A stretch of 64,000 nt of DNA from Leucobacter chinensis (GCF_019049105.1 NZ_JAHQZR010000006.1:186001-250000), one strand, 5' to 3'; positions 28,578 through 38,172 are shown, numbered from the stretch's first letter. Translations and numbers: made by a program. Notes: generated by a model from the sequence alone, not told the origin.

Positions 28578-28638
28578 CGCTTTCAATTGTGAAAGCGGCA
28601 GTCTGTAGGCAGCAACCCCAGGGCGGTGCATACCGCCC
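28578..28638 (+). other. Two hairpins in the recA leader
   Basis: A perfect 8-4-8 inverted repeat (28578-28597) and a perfect 7-4-7 repeat (28621-28638) lie between the SOS box and the recA ribosome-binding site. The second is 10 nt before the AGGAG. No terminator T-tract is present, so a translational or mRNA-stability role is more likely than attenuation. Confidence 0.5.
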
Positions 28639-28659
28639 GACGTTTTAGGAGAGCACCAC

Positions 28660-29712
28660 ATGGCACAAAATAAAGACCGTGCAAAGTCACTCGAGTCAGC
28701 CCTCGCGCAAATCGACCGCCAGTTCGGCAAAGGCTCGGTCATGCGGCTCGGCAGCGACGAGCGCGCACCGGTTGAGGTTATTCCCACGGGTTCGGTTGCC
28801 CTTGACGTCGCTCTCGGGGTTGGCGGGCTGCCACGAGGCCGAATCGTTGAAATTTATGGCCCTGAGGCCTCGGGTAAGACGACGCTGACCCTGCATGCAA
28901 TTGCCAACGCGCAGCGCCAGGGCGGCATCGCAGCGTTTATTGATGCTGAGCACGCGCTCGACCCTGACTATGCACAGAAGCTCGGTGTCGATATTGATGC
29001 GTTGCTCGTTTCGCAGCCCGATACCGGTGAGCAGGCCCTTGAGATTGCCGACATGCTCATTCGCTCGGGCGCTATTGACCTCGTCGTGATTGACTCGGTT
29101 GCGGCTCTCGTGCCCAAGGCCGAAATTGAGGGTGAGATGGGCGACAGCCACGTGGGCTTGCAGGCCCGACTCATGTCGCAGGCGCTGCGAAAGATTACCG
29201 GTGGCCTGAACCAGACCAAAACCACGGCGATCTTTATTAACCAACTCCGTGAAAAGATCGGCGTCTTTTTCGGCAGCCCCGAGACTACTGCCGGCGGTAA
29301 GGCACTGAAGTTTTATGCCTCGGTGCGACTCGATATTCGTCGCATTGAAACGCTGAAAGAAGGCACCGATGCGGTGGGCAACCGTACTCGCGTGAAGGTC
29401 GTGAAGAATAAGATGGCTCCTCCTTTTAAGCAGGCGGAGTTCGATATTTTGTACGGCACCGGCATCTCTCGCGAAGGCTCGCTGATCGACTTCGGCGTTG
29501 ATCAGGCCATCATTAAGAAGAGCGGCGCCTGGTACACCTATGAGGCTGACCAGCTTGGCCAGGGTAAAGAAAACGCGCGTCGCTTCCTCATCGAGAACCC
29601 TGAGATTGCTCAGGAGATCGAAGACAAGATTCTTGGCAAGCTCGGTATTGGCGGTGCGACTGAACCAGAGGTCGATAATGTTGCCGACCTGAGTGAGAAG
29701 CGCGGCGCCTAG
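28660..29712 (+). CDS. recA: Recombinase RecA
   Basis: Forms ATP-dependent filaments on single-stranded DNA for homologous recombination and LexA self-cleavage. 350 residues, with Walker [10 protein letters not shown] at about 67-75, Walker [19 protein letters not shown] and the L2-loop region [26 protein letters not shown] precedes the ATG. It is driven from a region with a LexA box and followed 20 bp later by recX. Confidence 0.98.
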   Translation: MAQNKDRAKSLESALAQIDRQFGKGSVMRLGSDERAPVEVIPTGSVALDVALGVGGLPRGRIVEIYGPEASGKTTLTLHAIANAQRQGGIAAFIDAEHALDPDYAQKLGVDIDALLVSQPDTGEQALEIADMLIRSGAIDLVVIDSVAALVPKAEIEGEMGDSHVGLQARLMSQALRKITGGLNQTKTTAIFINQLREKIGVFFGSPETTAGGKALKFYASVRLDIRRIETLKEGTDAVGNRTRVKVVKNKMAPPFKQAEFDILYGTGISREGSLIDFGVDQAIIKKSGAWYTYEADQLGQGKENARRFLIENPEIAQEIEDKILGKLGIGGATEPEVDNVADLSEKRGA

Positions 29713-29732
29713 CCACGAGATAGCGAAGAGCA

Positions 29733-30332
29733 ATGGTAGTGAAGTTTGTGCCGGTAGAACCTGTGCCGAGCGAGCCGAAGCGGCCAGAACGAAGCAATCT
29801 GGCAGAGGTCATTGACCTTCGCGCAAAAATTGCAGAGGTTGAGGAGCGGGAGACCGCTCCTCACACCGATGCTCTCGTCGATGCGACAAAAACGTTAGCC
29901 CGTAAAGCGATGTCTTCTGGTGAGCTCAGGGCGGCGCTCCGCAATAAGGAGCACGACGAAGAGTCGATCGAACACGTCATTGAGTCGTTCGAACGACGAC
30001 ACTTTCTCGACGATGAAGCACTGGCCGTGGCAGTGTGTGACAAGCTTCGCCGCACCAAGCACGCGAGCAAGGGACACATCGCTCTCAAGCTTGCAGAGCG
30101 CAAGATTGATCGCGCGGTCATCGATGAGGTGCTGAGCGGCTTCGACGATGATGAGGAGCTCGAAACCATGCGAGAAGTGGCCCGAGAACGCGCCAGGAAG
30201 CTGAGTGCGCTCGACCGGGTGACTGCCGAACGCAGGCTCATGGGCTTCATGCAGCGCCGGGGTTGGGGCGGCTCTCAAATGATGACTGTGGTTCGTGAAG
30301 CGCTTGATGCCAGCGAAGGCTTAGTAGAATAG
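29733..30332 (+). CDS. recX: RecA regulator RecX
   Basis: A 199-residue protein of the RecX family, which limits RecA filament extension. Three helical RecX repeats are visible after an acidic/proline-rich N-terminal extension of about 60 residues: FERRHFLDDEALAVAVCDKL is the central motif and MGFMQRRGWGGSQMMTVV the last. It follows recA by 20 bp and is likely induced with it in the SOS response. Confidence 0.93.
   Translation: MVVKFVPVEPVPSEPKRPERSNLAEVIDLRAKIAEVEERETAPHTDALVDATKTLARKAMSSGELRAALRNKEHDEESIEHVIESFERRHFLDDEALAVAVCDKLRRTKHASKGHIALKLAERKIDRAVIDEVLSGFDDDEELETMREVARERARKLSALDRVTAERRLMGFMQRRGWGGSQMMTVVREALDASEGLVE
30325..30330 (+). promoter_or_regulatory. Candidate leaderless -10 box for miaB
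   Basis: TAGAAT, overlapping the end of recX, ends 8 nt before the miaB ATG at 30339; slightly longer than the 6-7 nt seen elsewhere. Confidence 0.4.
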
Positions 30333-30338
30333 GCCATT

Positions 30339-31892
30339 ATGACCGTCAGCACAGATACCTACGGCGACCTCACGCGTCCCGTTGACATCACTCTTTCTCC
30401 AGCTGCCAGGCGCGCCGATGGCAGCCCTCGCAGTTATACCGTGCGCACGCACGGGTGCCAGATGAACGTGCACGACTCAGAGCGCCTTTCGGGGTCGCTT
30501 GAAGCAGCCGGGTACGTGAAGGCAACCGATGTTGAGCAGGCCGACGTTGTGGTCATTAACACCTGCGCGGTGCGTGAGAACGCGAGCAATAAACTCTACG
30601 GCCAGCTCGGCCAGCTCGCAGAGACGAAGCGCCACCACGAGGGCATGCAGATTGCCGTTGGCGGTTGTCTCGCGCAGAAAGACCAGCACACGATCGTTGA
30701 GAAAGCCCCCTGGGTCGACGCGGTGTTTGGCACCCACAATATGGGTTCGCTTCCCGTGCTGCTTGAGCGTGCAAGACACAACGCCGAAGCTCAGGTCGAG
30801 ATTATCGAAGCGCTCGAGGTCTTTCCGTCGATGCTGCCGACCAAACGTGATTCGGCCTCAAGCGGTTGGGTTTCGATTTCGGTCGGTTGCAACAACACCT
30901 GTACCTTCTGCATCGTTCCAAGCCTGCGCGGCAAAGAAAAAGATCGTCGCCCCGGTGACGTTATGAATGAGGTGCAGGCGCTCGTCGACGATGGTGCCAT
31001 TGAAGTCACGCTTCTTGGCCAAAACGTCAATACGTACGGCGTCGAGTTTGGCGATCGCCAGGCCTTCGGCAAGCTACTTCGCGCGATGGGCGACATCGAA
31101 GGGCTCGAGAGAGTGCGCTTCACGAGCCCGCACCCCGCAGCATTCACCGATGACGTCATCGAGGCCATGGCCGAAACGCCGAACGTGATGCCCCAGCTTC
31201 ACATGCCGTTGCAATCGGGTTCAGATAGCATCCTCAAGGCGATGCGCCGCTCATACCGAAGCAAGAAGTTTCTCGGCATTCTCGACCGCGTGCGCGAATT
31301 GCTGCCGCACGCAGCGATCAGCACCGACATCATTGTTGGCTTCCCGGGCGAAACCGACGAAGACTTCGAAGACACCATGAGGGTCGTTGAGGCTGCCCGG
31401 TTCACAACCGCGTTCACCTTCCAGTACTCGATTCGCCCTGGCACTCCTGCGGCCGAGATGGAGAACCAGGTACCCAAAGCCGTTGTGCAAGAGCGGTATG
31501 AACGGCTCATGGCCCTTCAAGACCGCATTTCGGCAGAGGAAAATGCCAAGCAGGTCGGTGAAGTGGTTGAGGTGCTCGTCGCAGAAAACGACGGCCGTAA
31601 AGACGACGCACGCAGACGCTTGAGCGGCCGTGCTCGCGACTCGCGTCTCGTGCACTTCGAAGTACCCGAGGGCTCAGAAGCGCCGAGGCCCGGCGACATC
31701 GTGACCGTTCGTGTGACGAGCTCGGCACCGTACTTCTTGATCGCAGACGCCTCAGACACGTACGAGCTTCGCCGCACCCGCTCAGGCGATGCGTGGGATC
31801 GCAGCCAGGCAGACAGCTGTGGCGCACCAACACCGTCAACGGGAACCGGCCGCGCAGTGAACCTCGGTTTGCCGACGCTCAGGGTTCGCTAA
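30339..31892 (+). CDS. miaB: tRNA-2-methylthio-N6-dimethylallyladenosine synthase
   Basis: A radical-SAM enzyme that adds the 2-methylthio group to i6A37 of tRNA. 517 residues: the N-terminal UPF0004 domain has its three cysteines in THGCQMN, NTCAVRE and GGCLAQK; the radical-SAM cluster CNNTCTFC is near 184-191; a TRAM domain follows. The C-terminal 55 residues beyond TRAM are low-complexity and look lineage-specific. The miaA ATG directly follows its stop codon, so the substrate-making and modifying enzymes are co-expressed. Confidence 0.96.
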   Translation: MTVSTDTYGDLTRPVDITLSPAARRADGSPRSYTVRTHGCQMNVHDSERLSGSLEAAGYVKATDVEQADVVVINTCAVRENASNKLYGQLGQLAETKRHHEGMQIAVGGCLAQKDQHTIVEKAPWVDAVFGTHNMGSLPVLLERARHNAEAQVEIIEALEVFPSMLPTKRDSASSGWVSISVGCNNTCTFCIVPSLRGKEKDRRPGDVMNEVQALVDDGAIEVTLLGQNVNTYGVEFGDRQAFGKLLRAMGDIEGLERVRFTSPHPAAFTDDVIEAMAETPNVMPQLHMPLQSGSDSILKAMRRSYRSKKFLGILDRVRELLPHAAISTDIIVGFPGETDEDFEDTMRVVEAARFTTAFTFQYSIRPGTPAAEMENQVPKAVVQERYERLMALQDRISAEENAKQVGEVVEVLVAENDGRKDDARRRLSGRARDSRLVHFEVPEGSEAPRPGDIVTVRVTSSAPYFLIADASDTYELRRTRSGDAWDRSQADSCGAPTPSTGTGRAVNLGLPTLRVR

Positions 31893-32810
31893 ATGGCGGC
31901 TCAGGGCACGCTCTGGGCCGTTGTTGGCGCTACAGGAACCGGTAAATCAGCGCTCTCGCTCGACCTTGCTGAGCATCTTGGCTCCGCCGAGATTGTGAAC
32001 GCCGACGCCATGCAGTTTTACCGGGGCATGAACATTGGCACGGCGAAGGTTCCCGTCGAAGAGCGCCGGGGCATCCCGCACCACCTCTTCGATGCGCTCA
32101 GCGTGACCGAAGAAGCAACCGTCGCCTGGTACCAGCCAACGGCCCGTGAACTCATCGCTGCAACGCTCGCGGGCGGCAACGACGTCATCCTCGTCGGAGG
32201 CTCAGGCCTCTACGTCTCAAGTGTGCTCTACGACTTTCAGTTTCCGCCACGAGACGAGGCCCTGAGGCAACAACTCGAGCTGGAGTACGAGGCGAGCGGG
32301 GTCGATCCGCTCATGCGTCGATTGCAAGCCCTCGCTCCGCAGGTCGCCGAAACGGTCGACTCGAGAAACCCGCGCAGGGTCATTCGTGCACTCGAGGTTG
32401 CCCTGCTTGGCGAAGACGCCCAGGTGCAGCTACCCAAGGCGCCAGAACTGTGGCATGAGAAAACCCGCGTTATCGGCGTGCACACGCCCCGCGAAATGCT
32501 CGTTCCGCGCCTGGACGCGAGAGTCGTGAATATGTGGTGCGACGGGCTCATCGACGAGGTGCGGGGGCTCATGGGCGAGGGCATCGAAGACGGGCAAACG
32601 GCCTCGCGTGCGATCGGATACCTCCAAGCCATTGCCCAGATGCGCGGCTCGATGACCGAGGCCGAGGCCATCGAACAGACGCAGGTGCTCACGAGACGAT
32701 ACGCGCGAAGGCAGGTCAGCTGGTTTAAGCGCTACCGCGAGATCGAGTGGATCGCTGCCCCCGACCTGAGACTCATCGACGACATCGCCGAGAACGAGGG
32801 CCGCGAATGA
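31893..32810 (+). CDS. miaA: tRNA dimethylallyltransferase
   Basis: Transfers a dimethylallyl group to A37 of tRNA, making the MiaB substrate. 305 residues, with the P-loop GATGTGKSAL at about 8-17, the NADAMQFYRGMNIGTAK segment and the typical C-terminal TRRYARRQVSWFKRY. The start directly follows the miaB stop, and the end overlaps the next gene by ATGA. Confidence 0.96.
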   Translation: MAAQGTLWAVVGATGTGKSALSLDLAEHLGSAEIVNADAMQFYRGMNIGTAKVPVEERRGIPHHLFDALSVTEEATVAWYQPTARELIAATLAGGNDVILVGGSGLYVSSVLYDFQFPPRDEALRQQLELEYEASGVDPLMRRLQALAPQVAETVDSRNPRRVIRALEVALLGEDAQVQLPKAPELWHEKTRVIGVHTPREMLVPRLDARVVNMWCDGLIDEVRGLMGEGIEDGQTASRAIGYLQAIAQMRGSMTEAEAIEQTQVLTRRYARRQVSWFKRYREIEWIAAPDLRLIDDIAENEGRE

Positions 32811-33634
32811 CAACCCGGCAGCAACCGCGCACGACTCAGCGCGTCACGGTAGCAGGAACCCACTATCTCGTCGTGTTAGACGAAGCGGGCGATTGCCCAA
32901 TCACCGCGAGCGAGCGCGCGGCGTTGCTACAACGCGAATCAGGAACGGCGCCAGCGGCAATCGTTCGTGCCGTGCGAAGCGAACACCTGGAGCAGGGGCG
33001 AAGCGCCCTCGCAGAAGACCCCGCAGCGGCCTGGTGGTGCGAGACAGTGAGCACCTCGGGAGCACCACTCGCGACAAGTGGCGGCGGCGTTCTCGCGGCT
33101 GTCGCGGCTCTCGATGCGTGGGGGAGTCTGCGTTTCGAGGACCGTCGTGACGCGATTCCGATGGCAACCCCAGACGGCATACGCGACGTCCTGGCGGGTC
33201 GCTCGGGTTACGCGGTCGACCTCGGTAGGTGGCGCTTCGCAGGACAGCCAGAGCCCGGCAGCCCTCATACTGTGCGCATTGGCTCTGAGCGCATCGAAGT
33301 GGTTGCGCACCTCAGTGATGCGACCCCTGAGCGGGGTCTGCGAACGGCGTTGCTTGCGGCAGATGAAGCACTCGGGAGCCCAAGAACCGTGCACGGGGTA
33401 GGGCAGGCTCGCGCCAGCGCCCTGCTAGAAGGCGAGATGCTTCCCTCGAGCTGCCTCGTCGCAGCAGCCACCGCGCTCACTCTCAGGCATCGTGGTGGGT
33501 TAGAAGCGCCCCATCACTGGGCAGTTGAATTCGACGAGGCAACGATCGGGGTGCGCATGTTCGCGACCGAAGAAGGCGAGCATGTCTCGGTGAACGCGCC
33601 CGTGCACGTGCTTGGCGAGCCTGAGGGACACTAA
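32807..33634 (+). CDS. Diverged DapF-like protein lacking both catalytic cysteines
   Basis: The gene has the position of dapF after miaA, starts in the ATGA overlap, and its 275-residue length fits diaminopimelate epimerase. A visual alignment keeps the fold pattern, but the first active-site motif (CGNG in true DapF) reads TSGGG within APLATSGGGVLAAVAAL, and the second (SCGTG) reads PSSCLVAAA, where the remaining cysteine is shifted. Both catalytic cysteines therefore appear lost, and epimerase activity is unlikely. It may be a retained paralogue with a new role. The 3' end overlaps the convergent DUF916-like gene by 4 bp. Confidence 0.6.
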   Translation: MTTRQQPRTTQRVTVAGTHYLVVLDEAGDCPITASERAALLQRESGTAPAAIVRAVRSEHLEQGRSALAEDPAAAWWCETVSTSGAPLATSGGGVLAAVAALDAWGSLRFEDRRDAIPMATPDGIRDVLAGRSGYAVDLGRWRFAGQPEPGSPHTVRIGSERIEVVAHLSDATPERGLRTALLAADEALGSPRTVHGVGQARASALLEGEMLPSSCLVAAATALTLRHRGGLEAPHHWAVEFDEATIGVRMFATEEGEHVSVNAPVHVLGEPEGH

Positions 33635-34704
33635 TCGGCTGCCCGCGAAGCCTGTTCCGGTGGTCCGTCTGGCAGCGCGTCTGGCTGAGCACGGCTGCGT
33701 AACCGGAGACGGAGATTTCGCACCGCGATGCCGATAGCGATGGCAAACAGTACGATGACGACGATGAGTGACCAGGGAACAGCCCAAACCACGACCGTGA
33801 TGCTCTCGGCCTCGGTGTTGAGCGCCCCGAGGTTTTGATCTCCTGACCTGAGCGAATCAACCGTGAAGGTGACCCAAACGGGGCCGATTTGCGGCACCTC
33901 GGCGAGGTCGCTTGAGAGGGTTGTCGCGCCCCCGCGCAGCAGCTCTGCGGTGGGCACGGCATCGCCTTTCGCGCTCCACAGCCCGAAGAGGCCCACGGCT
34001 TCAACCCTGGTCGTTCCCGAGACGCGAATGTTGCCGGTGTTGACGACGGTCGCGGTCGTGAGAAGCGGAGCGAGCCCAATGGGGCTCACCGGTGAGCGGT
34101 AACGGCCCTCGAACGAATCGACCGACAGCTTCGGTTCGACGGGGCCCGCGACCCGAACATGCGCGCGGGTTCCGACGGCGTATCGAACCTCAGTTCCTGC
34201 ATCGGTGCCCTCGGCATCGTTTGACGGCGCATCGAGCACGGCCACGACACCGCCTGAGTGATCGCCCGGCTCAGCATCGCCAGGAATCGTGAGGGCTATG
34301 GGCACCACGAGTGAGCTTCGCGGTTCGACCGTGACCTCAGTGGAGTCAATGCTGAACCATGAACTCGGGGTTCCTGGCGTCTGTTCATCATCGGTTAAGG
34401 TGAAATCGTTCTCTGGGGTTTGCTCGGCGTCTCGCACCGCGAGCGTGACGGTGAGCGGAGTCTCGGCGTGGTTTCGTACCGCGATGTGGTCGTGGTACGT
34501 GAAGCCCGGTTCGACGATGTAGCTGAGCTCGCCTCTTCCGTCAGGCCCTTCCTCGGTCGCGGGAACCACTGACCAGGTGCTGTGAGGCGCGGTCTCGGCT
34601 GGGGCGGTCGTGTCATCGGCGGTCATTGGCATGGCGCCTGCTGGCGCAGCAATGCAGATGGTGAGGGCCGTGGCCAGGAGAGCGGTGAAGAGCTTGGGGC
34701 GCAT
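33631..34704 (-). CDS. DUF916/WxL-interacting-like surface membrane protein
   Basis: A 357-residue protein with a signal peptide (about 1-25), a beta-rich ectodomain with two immunoglobulin-like halves, one C-terminal membrane helix (about 305-327) and a basic cytoplasmic tail. The ectodomain pattern (VEPGFTYHDHIAVRN, then PRSSLVVPIALTIPGDAEPGDHSGGV) matches the DUF916 type, which accompanies WxL surface proteins in Firmicutes and some actinobacteria. ATG 34704 is chosen because it starts the signal peptide. It is the last gene of the leftward surface-protein set and presumably helps hold the protein at 34796-36259 on the cell surface. Confidence 0.75.
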   Translation of the reverse strand: MRPKLFTALLATALTICIAAPAGAMPMTADDTTAPAETAPHSTWSVVPATEEGPDGRGELSYIVEPGFTYHDHIAVRNHAETPLTVTLAVRDAEQTPENDFTLTDDEQTPGTPSSWFSIDSTEVTVEPRSSLVVPIALTIPGDAEPGDHSGGVVAVLDAPSNDAEGTDAGTEVRYAVGTRAHVRVAGPVEPKLSVDSFEGRYRSPVSPIGLAPLLTTATVVNTGNIRVSGTTRVEAVGLFGLWSAKGDAVPTAELLRGGATTLSSDLAEVPQIGPVWVTFTVDSLRSGDQNLGALNTEAESITVVVWAVPWSLIVVIVLFAIAIGIAVRNLRLRLRSRAQPDALPDGPPEQASRAAD

Positions 34705-34737
34705 GAGTGGTTTCTGTATCGTGAAGCTGTAAAGGGA

Positions 34738-34774
34738 GGTGCCCCGTCCGGCCTGTGAGGTCGGGCGGGGCACC
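34738..34774 (-). terminator. Hairpin between two surface-protein genes
   Basis: A 13-bp stem with one G-T wobble (34738-34750 with 34762-34774) lies just after the 34796-36259 gene on the minus strand and before the DUF916-like gene. It could terminate part of the transcripts and lower expression of the downstream gene. Confidence 0.5.
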
Positions 34775-34795
34775 CGTGTGTTGCGGTAGGCAGGG

Positions 34796-36259
34796 TTAGA
34801 TCACGGTGATGAGTAGCACGCCGGTGTACTCGCCGATCGCGGTTGTGGTGGGTGCCTCGATCGTGAGATCTGCGCCGAGCACGGCGGTGCCACGTGAGTG
34901 CTGCGCGTCAGCCTTACCAAGCGCGCTCCACCCCTTCACTCCGTTGCCTGTCTCAAAACCGGGATCGACCTTCGCGCCCGCGCTCACGGTCTGCCCGTTC
35001 GAAGCGCTCACGACCGTGGGTTGCCAGCCGAGGTGCTTACCGTCGAGGGTTTCACCCACGGGTGAGACGAAGTTGCGCAGTCGGCCGCTTGCCGACCAGC
35101 CGAGGTCGCCCGAACGCGTGTCGGTGACGGTGATGCCGCCGACGGCGCCGTGTGAGACGAGCCGATCGGCCTGTTCGGTGAGGGCGAGCGGATCCATCGT
35201 GACGCGGCGGTGCGCCGCGTCAACGCTGAGCGTGAGCGCTCCCTCGGTTGCTTCGTGCGCTACCGTGATCTCGGGGCCAACACCCGGGGTGTTGCCGTGA
35301 TCGTCAACGTGGATGTCGACGGGAGTGCTCTCGGCGAGTACCGCGTGGTTCTCACCGTAGACGACTGCCTTCACCTGCTGCTCGGCGGTGACGACGAAAC
35401 CGTAGGTGCTGCCGTGGGCTTCGGGAACGATTGCCCACTCAGCCGAGGTGTTCGCCCGAGTGAACCAGTGCAGGTGGTCAGAGACCTCGGCCGGGCTCTG
35501 CGTCGCGGTGAGTGTCGCGACATCACCCGTGTGGTAGTGGCCGGCAGCCCCGGTGACGTTAAGCTCGACGTCAGTAACGGGCTCGGTAGCCTGCGCTTCT
35601 TCGCGAACAATGAAGGTGTAGTGTTCGGCTGGCGTGGTCGTGACCTCGCCAGAGGCGACATCGGTGACCTTTGCGGTGACGTCAAAGGAGTAGGTTCCCT
35701 CGGCGGTGAACCCCCAGTTCGAGTGTTCGTGGTAGCCGATGCTCGTGAAGCTGGTGATGTTGCTCGAGGTGCTTACGAGAGGGGCATCACCCTCAGCGCT
35801 GTGCCACATGGCGAAGTCTCCGGGCCCCTCGAAGTGTGAGATGGTGCGTTCGACCTCGACCGAGTCGGCCGCGAAGCTGTTGAGGTCGAAGCCGAATCCA
35901 ATGAAGAGTTGCCCGGGTGAGTAGCGCTCTGGCGCGAGGTAGAAGGTGTCGGTTTGGCTAACCCCGAGCGCCGCGATCGCGTCGGAGTTCGCGGTGCGCT
36001 CGGCGACGCTCGGCTTTACGTGAAAAGCGAGGTCGCCCGCCTTCACGACGCCGAGGTCGTCTGAGTTCACAGCCAGGGTGGGCTCGCCCGAATCAGCTTT
36101 GGTGAGCCACATGAGGTCTGCGTGGCCACTCGCGACGATCGTTGGGTCTTCTGTGGGTTCTGCCGCATGGGCCGCTGTGCCACCGACGAGGGCGGCGAGC
36201 AGCGCGAGGCTGAGCCCTGCTTTGAGCCGTGGCCCAGAGCGGGTGAGTACTGATGTCAT
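34796..36259 (-). CDS. Secreted protein: anchored-repeat domain plus WxL-like C-terminus
   Basis: A 487-residue exported protein. After the signal peptide (about 1-32), residues 40-220 form one actinobacterial surface-anchored repeat (TIGR03769, 'choice-of-anchor M' type) beginning GHADLMWL and containing HEHSNWGFT. An Ig-like segment follows (about 225-315). The final part (about 325-487) resembles a WxL domain, with GDLGWSASGRLRNF, GWQPTVV and the ending IGEYTGVLLITVI. It has no sortase motif or C-terminal helix, so surface retention would rely on the WxL-like domain and the adjacent DUF916-like protein (inference). Leftward from the Zur-box promoter. Confidence 0.72.
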   Translation of the reverse strand: MTSVLTRSGPRLKAGLSLALLAALVGGTAAHAAEPTEDPTIVASGHADLMWLTKADSGEPTLAVNSDDLGVVKAGDLAFHVKPSVAERTANSDAIAALGVSQTDTFYLAPERYSPGQLFIGFGFDLNSFAADSVEVERTISHFEGPGDFAMWHSAEGDAPLVSTSSNITSFTSIGYHEHSNWGFTAEGTYSFDVTAKVTDVASGEVTTTPAEHYTFIVREEAQATEPVTDVELNVTGAAGHYHTGDVATLTATQSPAEVSDHLHWFTRANTSAEWAIVPEAHGSTYGFVVTAEQQVKAVVYGENHAVLAESTPVDIHVDDHGNTPGVGPEITVAHEATEGALTLSVDAAHRRVTMDPLALTEQADRLVSHGAVGGITVTDTRSGDLGWSASGRLRNFVSPVGETLDGKHLGWQPTVVSASNGQTVSAGAKVDPGFETGNGVKGWSALGKADAQHSRGTAVLGADLTIEAPTTTAIGEYTGVLLITVI

Positions 36260-36326
36260 GTGCTGACATCCTTTCTATGTGATGCCGGGAGATCCTTCCG
36301 CCCGGCGGGGTTTGTTGCGAGCCTCG

Positions 36327-38105
36327 TTACCGTCTCTTGACGGTGTGCCGTGGGCGCAGTGAGGCGGCGCCGAGAAAGGCGATTCCGAGTGCGAAAAGCG
36401 CGACCGCGATTGCTCCCGTCTCGATCACCCAGCGTTCCCTCGAGCCCGTTTCGGCGAGACTCAGGTCACACGGTTTACCGTCTGGGGTTTGGCCGACGAC
36501 GGTTGTGACGTCGTGTTCGCCGGCAGCCTGAGAGGGATCACCGTCGCCAACGAAGAAGGTGAGCACGGTGCTGGCTTTCTGCTCGGTGCCGCCGATGGTT
36601 GTGCTGAACGACATTGCCGCTCGGTAGGTGCCAGGCTCGGTGAATGCCCACACGCCGTGTACGTGAACCCCCGAGGCGCCAACGGCGATGCTCGTGCTTC
36701 GTGGAAACCCGCTCACGGTGCCAAAGAATCGGTCGCCGAGCCCGCCCCATGAATCCATTGAGTAGACGGCCATGTCACCCGGCCCGTCGAGTGAGTCGAG
36801 CGTGAGGGTTACGGGCCCCTGGGTTTTGCCAGCGATCGTGGGGTGCTGCGTGTTCCAGCCGAGCCAGGGCACCTGAGCCTGCTGCGTCAAAGGAATCTGC
36901 CAGATGTCACCGGTGCCGAGAAAGTCGAAGGTACCGCCGGGCGAACGGGTCTTCGCTGCATCGCCGAGGTGAAAGATGAGACGGGAGGGGTCGATCCACT
37001 CGCCTGAAGCCGAGCGATCGTCTTTGACCCGGGCCTTGAGCGTGCCGCCGTCGTAGACGGGGCCGAAGTCGAAGTGGCCATCAGTCGCGACGCTCACCGA
37101 TTCTGCCGAGATCGCCTCGGTGACCTCGGTCGCGAGGCACTGTTCTTCGGCCTGACCCGACCGGGCTGCAGCGGCACCTGCGCCAGCTTCTGCGCGCTCC
37201 TCGGCCGCCGGCGCCTCGGCAGCGGGTGCTTCGGTGGCCGGTTTTTCGGCCGTGGTCCCGTTGTCGGTTGGCGTGGGAGCTTCAGGCAGCGGATCGGGGT
37301 CGGGTTTCGGCGTGGGCTTTGGCTTGCCCTGTTGCTCTGGCTGGGGGCAGGGGCCTTCGGGTGCGTTGCCGCTCACGGTGAAGCAGTAGGTGCTCGCCTC
37401 GCTCTCGACGGTCTCGCCCGATGGAAGCTTCGCGCTCGCGGTGAAGGTAAGCGCATAGTCACCCGGGGCCGTGAATGCCCAGTTGGCGTGACTGTGCGCG
37501 CCGGCGAACTCGGTCATGCTGCGAAGTGAGGGCTCTGACGAGCTGAGTAAGCGCTCGGTTCCGGTGGGCGAGCTCGCGAAGAGCTCGACGTCACCTGGGC
37601 CATCGATGTCGCTCAGCTCGAGGGTGATGGTGTCGCCCTCGAACAGTCCGGTTGGCACGGTCTCGGTCTCCCAGCCCGCCCAGAGCGTTTCGGGCTGGTA
37701 GCGCTCTTGGATGAGCCAGATTTCTGAGCCTGCGTCGCCTATGAACTCGTACTCGGGGGCCTCGGGAACGGTGCTCCGTTGCCGATCGGTGAGGTGAAAA
37801 CGCACGTTTGTCGGCTCAAAGAGCTGGTGCGGGCCGCTCTCGACGTCGGCCCTGGTTTTGAGCTCAAGTGTGTCGTTTTGGTAGCGAACGCTCACCGCGT
37901 CGGTGTGCTGGCGGTCAAGCACGGTGATGCTCGCGGCTGCTCGTGCTGGTGTGGGAGACGCCTCGGGTGAGGGTGAAGGCGAATCTGCCTCGGCGGCTAC
38001 GGCGAATGGTGCGTGGCCGATCACCATGGCCGCTGATATCGCGAGTGCGCTCAGGGAGAGAAGTAGTGATTTGGCGGCTGTGCCCAGGCGGTGTGGGGTG
38101 CTCAT
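36327..38105 (-). CDS. Cell-wall-anchored two-repeat surface protein (LAETG)
   Basis: A 592-residue wall protein: signal peptide (about 1-38), repeat 1 (about 60-250, with HSHANWAFT), a proline/glutamate/alanine-rich stalk (about 255-330), repeat 2 (about 340-520, starting DGHFDFGPV, with HVHGVWAFT), then the sortase signal LAETG at 550-554, a hydrophobic helix and RPRHTVKRR. Both repeats are of the actinobacterial surface-anchored type that travels with 'anchored repeat' ABC transporters. The HxHxxW motif recurs in each. The ATG lies 33 bp from the Zur-like operator, so it is probably induced when zinc is low. Confidence 0.82.
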   Translation of the reverse strand: MSTPHRLGTAAKSLLLSLSALAISAAMVIGHAPFAVAAEADSPSPSPEASPTPARAAASITVLDRQHTDAVSVRYQNDTLELKTRADVESGPHQLFEPTNVRFHLTDRQRSTVPEAPEYEFIGDAGSEIWLIQERYQPETLWAGWETETVPTGLFEGDTITLELSDIDGPGDVELFASSPTGTERLLSSSEPSLRSMTEFAGAHSHANWAFTAPGDYALTFTASAKLPSGETVESEASTYCFTVSGNAPEGPCPQPEQQGKPKPTPKPDPDPLPEAPTPTDNGTTAEKPATEAPAAEAPAAEERAEAGAGAAAARSGQAEEQCLATEVTEAISAESVSVATDGHFDFGPVYDGGTLKARVKDDRSASGEWIDPSRLIFHLGDAAKTRSPGGTFDFLGTGDIWQIPLTQQAQVPWLGWNTQHPTIAGKTQGPVTLTLDSLDGPGDMAVYSMDSWGGLGDRFFGTVSGFPRSTSIAVGASGVHVHGVWAFTEPGTYRAAMSFSTTIGGTEQKASTVLTFFVGDGDPSQAAGEHDVTTVVGQTPDGKPCDLSLAETGSRERWVIETGAIAVALFALGIAFLGAASLRPRHTVKRR

Positions 38106-38137
38106 GAAGGGAGAACCTCGGACTCTCTAATGTCTTA

Positions 38138-38165
38138 TTGAGAATGATTATCATTACTGTATAGT
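38138..38165 (+). promoter_or_regulatory. Zur-like operator over the divergent promoter
   Basis: TGAGAATGATTATCA (38139-38153) matches the actinobacterial Zur consensus TGAAAATGATTTTCA at 13 of 15 positions and contains the palindrome AATGATTATCATT. It overlaps the rightward promoter: -35 TTGAGA (38138-38143), 16-bp spacer, -10 TATAGT (38160-38165), 7 nt before a GTG at 38173. It also lies 33 bp upstream of the leftward wall-protein gene, so one bound repressor could silence both directions. A Fur-type regulator other than Zur is the alternative. Confidence 0.75.
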
Positions 38166-38172
38166 GATGAAA

